DNA of 64,000 bases from Streptomyces sp. NBC_00353 (lineage in GTDB: Bacteria > Actinomycetota > Actinomycetes > Streptomycetales > Streptomycetaceae): assembly GCF_036108815.1 (NCBI RefSeq), contig NZ_CP107985.1, forward strand, positions 7,313,501-7,377,500, in the 5' to 3' direction. Below, in pieces: positions 60,355 through 64,000 of the stretch. The notes beneath the pieces are model-generated. The model was not told the origin of the DNA. It was given only the letters and a program-made list of their open reading frames with translations, and did no database searches. How positions within the stretch are numbered: the stretch's first letter is position 1; each line of letters starts with the position of its first letter. The position numbers and the translations under genes are program-made.

Positions 60355-60739
60355 CTCGTCTCCCACAGATCAGATCTCGCAGTACACAACGCGCGTAGAT
60401 AATGACCCACCAGCCGCACCCGGCAACACCCCTCGCAGGTTTCTATCTGATGACCACACGAGTCACACCCCGATGCGACCGTGGACCCCTGCCCCCCACA
60501 CCAGCCCCCTACGGCACCCCCGAAACACCCCCGCCCCCGACCCCGAACCCCAACGACACACCGCCCACGCCCAGGTGAACGCCCACTTCACCAAGACGCC
60601 CCCCAAAACTCCGAACAGAATGCTCATCAGAGCGCCACCGTGCACAATTCAACACTTGTCAATAACCCTTCACCCAAAGGTTGTTGAGTCGACACGCAGA
60701 CCCAAATCGCTACCCGTAGGTAAGGTCTAGGCTCAAACC
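60355..60739. other. 385-bp divergent promoter region, nucleotidase/pyk
   Basis: Lower GC than its surroundings, especially 60640-60700. It should hold the promoters of the nucleotidase and pyk genes. I found no clear PHO box, operator or hairpin by eye. The last 20 bases before pyk lack an SD. Confidence 0.5.
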
Positions 60740-62173
60740 ATGCGCCGAGCAAAAATCGTCTGCACCCTGGGCCCCGCCACCGACACATACGACCAGATCA
60801 AGGCACTCGTCGAAGCCGGAATGGACATCGCCCGCTTCAACCTCAGCCACGGCTCCTACGCCGAACACGAACAGCGCTACCGCCACGTACGCAAAGCCTC
60901 CGACGAAACCGGACGCAGCGTCGGCATCCTCGCCGACCTTCAAGGCCCGAAGATCCGCCTCGGCCGCTTCCGCGAAGGCCCCGTACTCCTTGAACGCGGC
61001 GACACCTTCACCATCACCGTCGAACCCACCGAAGGCGACCGCAACACCTGCGGCACCACCTACGAAGGCCTCCACACCGACGTCACCACCGGCGAACGCA
61101 TCCTCGTCGACGACGGCCGCGTCACCCTCGAAGTCACCCACGTCGACGGCCCCCGCGTCCACACCACCGTCATCGAAGGAGGCATGGTCTCCGACAACAA
61201 AGGCCTCAACCTCCCCGGCGTCGCCGTCTCCGTCCCCGCACTCTCCGACAAAGACATCGAAGACCTCCGCTGGGCCCTGCGCACCGGCGCCGACATCATC
61301 GCCCTCTCCTTCGTACGCAGCGGACAAGACATCGACGACGTCCACCGCATCATGGACGAAGAAGGCCGCCGCCTCCCCGTCATCGCCAAAGTCGAAAAAC
61401 CCCAGGCCGTAGAGAACATCGACGACATCGTCGCCGCATTCGACGGCATCATGGTCGCCCGCGGCGACCTCGGCGTCGAAATGCCCCTCGAACAAGTCCC
61501 GATCGTCCAGAAGCGCGCCATCAAACTCGCCAAGCGCAACGCCAAACCGGTCATCGTCGCCACCCAGATGCTCGACTCGATGATCGACAACTCCCGGCCC
61601 ACCCGCGCCGAAGCCTCCGACGTCGCCAACGCCGTCATCGACGGCACCGACGCGGTGATGCTCTCCGGCGAGACCAGCGTCGGCAAATACCCCATCGAAA
61701 CGGTCCGCACGATGTCCCGCATCGTCGAAGCAGCCGAGGAAGACATCCTCGCCAAGGGCCTGCCCCCGCTCACCGACCGCAACAAGCCCCGCACCCAAGG
61801 CGGCGCGGTGGCCCGCGCAGCCGCCGAGATGGGCGACTTCCTCGGCGCGAAGTTCCTGGTCGCCTTCACCCAGAGCGGCGACACCGTCAAGCGACTCTCG
61901 CGCTACCGCTCACCCATCCCACTGCTGGCCTTCACCCCCGACCCGGCCACCCGCTCCCAACTGAACCTCACGTGGGGCGTCGAGACCTTCCTCGGCCCGC
62001 ACGTCGACTCCACGGACGCGATGGTCGCCCAGGTCGACGAGGAACTCCTGCGGATCGGCCGCTGCGAGAAGGGCGACGTCGTGGTCATCACGGCCGGCTC
62101 TCCGCCCGGCGTCGCGGGATCGACGAACCTGGTACGCGTGCACCACATCGGCGAGGACGACAGCCCCAAGTAG
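60740..62173 (+). CDS. pyk: Pyruvate kinase
   Basis: The 477-residue glycolytic enzyme makes pyruvate and ATP from PEP. Motifs: KIVCTLGPATDTYDQIKALV and ARFNLSHGSYAEHEQRYR at the N-terminus, KVEKPQAVENIDDIVAAFDG with the catalytic Lys, GDLGVEMPLEQVPIVQKRAI, and TQMLDSMIDNSRPTRAEASD. The C-terminal allosteric domain is complete. No SD is present upstream (only GGCTCAAACC), so translation may be leaderless or nearly so. Codon use shifts inside the gene: GAA/CAA/AAA are common up to about 61560, GAG/AAG after it. The stop lies 8 bp from the convergent endonuclease-like gene. Confidence 0.96.
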   Translation: MRRAKIVCTLGPATDTYDQIKALVEAGMDIARFNLSHGSYAEHEQRYRHVRKASDETGRSVGILADLQGPKIRLGRFREGPVLLERGDTFTITVEPTEGDRNTCGTTYEGLHTDVTTGERILVDDGRVTLEVTHVDGPRVHTTVIEGGMVSDNKGLNLPGVAVSVPALSDKDIEDLRWALRTGADIIALSFVRSGQDIDDVHRIMDEEGRRLPVIAKVEKPQAVENIDDIVAAFDGIMVARGDLGVEMPLEQVPIVQKRAIKLAKRNAKPVIVATQMLDSMIDNSRPTRAEASDVANAVIDGTDAVMLSGETSVGKYPIETVRTMSRIVEAAEEDILAKGLPPLTDRNKPRTQGGAVARAAAEMGDFLGAKFLVAFTQSGDTVKRLSRYRSPIPLLAFTPDPATRSQLNLTWGVETFLGPHVDSTDAMVAQVDEELLRIGRCEKGDVVVITAGSPPGVAGSTNLVRVHHIGEDDSPK

Positions 62174-62181
62174 ATCGGTCG

Positions 62182-62961
62182 TCAGTGCTTCGGCCCGACG
62201 TGAGCGTCCATGAGCTCGACGGACGCCCGTCGGGCGACGGAGATGTTGTATTTCTTGCCCGCGCGCGTGCAGTGCTTCCACTCGACGCCCAGCTTGTCGA
62301 GGGTGTCGGTGTAGAGCTGCCTGATGTCGTCCGAGACGTTGGTGAACCAGTACCTCGGGTACTCGTAACGCTTCCGTTCACCACCGACGATGCGGGTGGT
62401 CCAGTTCATGTTGCGACACCCGTCGGAATGGATCAGGCCCCGGACGAAGTCCCACGGGTGCGCGTCGATGATTTCTTGCTGCCAGGGTTCGAGGGCGATG
62501 AGTCGTTCGTGCTTCTTGCCCGGGCCGTGCTGTGGGAAGACACATGTCCAGTGCCTCGTGAAGGACTTGACCTCGACGCAGCCGCTGCGTTGCCGTCGTC
62601 CCGTCCGCGGTGCAGGCATCACCCGCCGCATGGCCGCCTCGGCTTCGGTGATCAGCCCTGGCCAGGCGTCGCCGCAGAAGATCGACAAATGATGCTGCTT
62701 GGGCTTCGAGATGATGTGCCCATCACCGAGGTAGAGCCCCAGGAGGTACGCGTACGCGATGCGGTCGAAGTCTCGGCCGGTACATATCGGGCAGTCGGTG
62801 GGTTGCGTGTACTTGACCCCACGTTGCTTGCGATCCTCGTGCAGCCGCCAGCCGACGGTTCCGCGGGGAACATTGAGATGTTCAGCAACCGCCCGATTGG
62901 TTACGCCACGTCTCAAGAGTGCGAGCGCTTCGTCACGTATCGAAGGATTGTGCTGTGCCAT
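62182..62961 (-). CDS. Free-standing LAGLIDADG homing-endonuclease-like protein
   Basis: About 259 residues from the ATG at 62961; in-frame starts up to 63024 exist and none has a good SD. The N-terminus (about 10-42) is a helix-turn-helix with ALLRRGVTNRAVAEHLNVPR. A CPICTGRDF segment follows. Two LAGLIDADG-type motifs lie about 100 residues apart: YLLGLYLGDGHI (73-84, Asp80) and FVRGLIHSDGCRN (172-184, Asp180), as expected of a monomeric two-repeat enzyme. It is not inside an intron or intein. It sits between pyk and a tRNA gene, and its G/C bias is weaker than its neighbours. Nuclease or DNA-binding function is inferred, not shown. Confidence 0.75.
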   Translation of the reverse strand: MAQHNPSIRDEALALLRRGVTNRAVAEHLNVPRGTVGWRLHEDRKQRGVKYTQPTDCPICTGRDFDRIAYAYLLGLYLGDGHIISKPKQHHLSIFCGDAWPGLITEAEAAMRRVMPAPRTGRRQRSGCVEVKSFTRHWTCVFPQHGPGKKHERLIALEPWQQEIIDAHPWDFVRGLIHSDGCRNMNWTTRIVGGERKRYEYPRYWFTNVSDDIRQLYTDTLDKLGVEWKHCTRAGKKYNISVARRASVELMDAHVGPKH

Positions 62962-63071
62962 GAGACGGATCTTCGTCCGAGACTCGTGACCAGGCACTCG
63001 GATCGGCGATGCGCTCACCATCAAGGGTGAAGATCGCCAATCACTGATCCACCTTGGAATCGAAGGAGAAG

Positions 63072-63144
63072 TGCCCCGAGTCGGATTCGAACCGACGCTG
63101 TATGGGTTTTGAATCCATGGCCTCTACCGCTGGGCTACCGGGGC
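63072..63144 (-). tRNA. tRNA with CAA anticodon and short variable loop
   Basis: A 73-base cloverleaf folds well: 7-bp acceptor (GCCCCGG with TCGGGGC, one G-U), D arm with GG in the loop, T arm GTCGG-TTCGAAT-CCGAC, discriminator A73, no encoded CCA. The anticodon loop is TTCAAAA, so the anticodon is CAA (Leu, UUG codon), with an A-C mismatch at the top of the stem. The variable loop is only five bases (ACAGC), while tRNA-Leu normally has a long class II variable arm. It would score as tRNA-Leu(CAA) by anticodon but has a class I body. Confidence 0.8.
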
Positions 63145-63244
63145 CCCTTCGAAACGAAGGATCGCGAAGACCCTCCGTGCCTCAAACATACCGTAACTAG
63201 GTAGGCTCTTGGCAGCAGTACCCCTGTCTTGAACGAGGAGCCCC

Positions 63245-63904
63245 GTGACCACGCCCGAGTCGCCCCAGCCCGTCGCCGACGACGACAAGTCGCACGTCCC
63301 GCCGCTGACGACCCGCGTCGTCATCGCCGAGGACGAGGCTCTCATCCGCCTCGACCTCAAAGAGATGCTCGAAGAAGAGGGCTACGCGGTCGTCGGCGAG
63401 GCCGGAGACGGCGCGAAGGCGGTCGAGCTCGCCCGGGAGCACCGGCCCGACCTCGTCATCCTCGATGTGAAGATGCCGATCCTCGACGGCATCTCCGCCG
63501 CCGAGCGCATCGCCGAGGAGTCCATCGCGCCGGTCCTGATGCTCACCGCGTTCTCGCAGCGCGACCTCGTGGAGCGGGCGCGGGATGCCGGGGCGATGGC
63601 GTACCTCGTGAAGCCGTTCAGCAAGAGCGACGTGGTGCCGGCCATCGAGATGGCCGTGTCGCGGTTCGCGGAGCTGAAGGCGTTGGAGACCGAGGTCGCG
63701 GATCTTTCGCAGCGGCTGGAGACGCGGAAGCTGGTGGATCGGGCGAAGAGCATTCTGCAGACGGATTACGGGCTGTCGGAGCCGGCTGCGTTCCGTTGGA
63801 TTCAGAAGACGTCGATGGATCGTCGTCTGTCGATGCAGCAGCTTGCCGAGGCGTTGATCGAGGATGCCGAGGAGAAGCGGCGGGCGTCGAAGGACGGCGA
63901 GTAG
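63245..63904 (+). CDS. pdtaR: ANTAR-domain response regulator (PdtaR-like)
   Basis: The 219-residue regulator starts at GTG 63245 (GAGGAG seven bases upstream). The receiver domain has the acidic pocket in VVIAEDEALIRLDLKEML, the phosphorylated Asp in DLVILDVKMPILDGISA, the Thr in LMLTAFSQRDL and Lys in YLVKPFSKSD. A coiled-coil linker leads to a C-terminal ANTAR RNA-binding domain: LVDRAKSILQTDYGLSEPAA and FRWIQKTSMDRRLSMQQLAE. ANTAR proteins stop transcription termination at paired hairpins. It is like mycobacterial PdtaR, partner of the PdtaS kinase; no kinase gene is adjacent. A strong terminator follows. Confidence 0.94.
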   Translation: MTTPESPQPVADDDKSHVPPLTTRVVIAEDEALIRLDLKEMLEEEGYAVVGEAGDGAKAVELAREHRPDLVILDVKMPILDGISAAERIAEESIAPVLMLTAFSQRDLVERARDAGAMAYLVKPFSKSDVVPAIEMAVSRFAELKALETEVADLSQRLETRKLVDRAKSILQTDYGLSEPAAFRWIQKTSMDRRLSMQQLAEALIEDAEEKRRASKDGE

Positions 63905-63920
63905 TCGGTTAGGTACGTAC

Positions 63921-63965
63921 GGAAGAGGCCCGCACCCCGGATCGATCGGGGTGCGGGCCTCTTCC
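63921..63965. terminator. Strong bidirectional terminator
   Basis: A perfect 18-bp stem (63921-63938 with 63948-63965) with a 9-base loop lies between pdtaR and a convergent gene. Confidence 0.9.
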
Positions 63966-63980
63966 GTGTGAAGGGGTGGG

Positions 63981-64000
63981 TCAGTCCTCGCCGAGGTACG
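63981..64000 (-). CDS. 3' end of a convergent gene, possibly livF
   Basis: The last 20 bases read on the minus strand as Tyr-Leu-Gly-Glu-Asp-stop. AYLG-type endings are common in LivF-like branched-chain amino-acid ABC ATPases, and such a gene would be plausible here, but only five codons are visible. The strong terminator just before supports a real gene end. Confidence 0.3.

Noticed and set aside
60355..60739. PHO box upstream of the nucleotidase gene
   Set aside because: No pair of GTTCACC-like 11-base direct repeats was found.
63072..63144. tRNA-Gln(TTG) on the plus strand
   Set aside because: The plus strand has TTTTGAA flanked by a stem, but the T arm then lies at the 5' end; only the minus strand gives a proper cloverleaf.
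1..64000. CRISPR arrays, rRNA operons, insertion sequences or phage genes
   Set aside because: No regularly spaced repeats, rRNA sequence, transposase or phage structural motif was seen.

Overview
The window is high-GC, gene-dense actinobacterial DNA that looks like a Streptomyces chromosome. The evidence is G/C at third codon positions, frequent GTG starts, many 1-4 bp stop/start overlaps, a trypsin precursor very close to Streptomyces griseus trypsin, an ANTAR response regulator, and a trpA-(DsbA-like)-lgt-gltBD-pyk core. All calls come from reading the sequence and from remembered family motifs; no database search was run.

Layout. 0-2.9 kb: trpA, a membrane-anchored thioredoxin-fold protein and lgt, closed by a strong terminator. 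2.9-10.9 kb (minus): one seven-gene overlapping operon with four tandem ADP-ribosylglycohydrolase paralogues, a ribokinase, a class III CoA-transferase and a CitE-like lyase. 11-18.3 kb: a VIT-type metal transporter and gltBD with a 400-bp leader holding a candidate GlnR box. 18.4-21.8 kb: rhomboid protease, VWA protein, HutD-like protein and small proteins.

21.9-33.7 kb: two divergons matching the mycobacterial KstR2 regulon for steroid C/D-ring (HIP) breakdown: fadE32-, fadE31-, ipdF-, kstR2-, fadA6-, ipdC-, ipdB-, ipdA- and echA20-like genes plus an SDR. A KstR2-type operator lies in each divergent promoter region. A cold-shock protein gene and a DEAD-box helicase gene sit between the two halves. 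33.8-39.9 kb: metalloprotease-like protein, secreted trypsin, GH35 beta-galactosidase with a divergent AraC regulator, chorismate mutase and a RibD-C protein.

40-52.8 kb: an aromatic-catabolic island. An MFS transporter is divergent from an eleven-gene plus-strand operon: aldehyde dehydrogenase, extradiol-type VOC dioxygenase, aspartate-dehydrogenase-like protein, alpha/beta hydrolase, cupin, two SDRs (one with its catalytic residues replaced), TPP enzyme, FMN/2Fe-2S reductase, a 73-residue helical protein and a Rieske oxygenase. A MarR regulator follows on the other strand. The gene content recalls indole-3-acetate (iad-type) degradation loci and is the best candidate here for a poorly described system.

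52.9-64 kb: aminopeptidase N, a DesA/DesB-like pair without desC or desD, a Tat-exported 5'-nucleotidase, pyruvate kinase, a free-standing LAGLIDADG endonuclease-like gene, an unusual tRNA (CAA anticodon on a short-variable-loop body) and a PdtaR-like ANTAR regulator with a strong terminator. The window ends in the last codons of a convergent gene.
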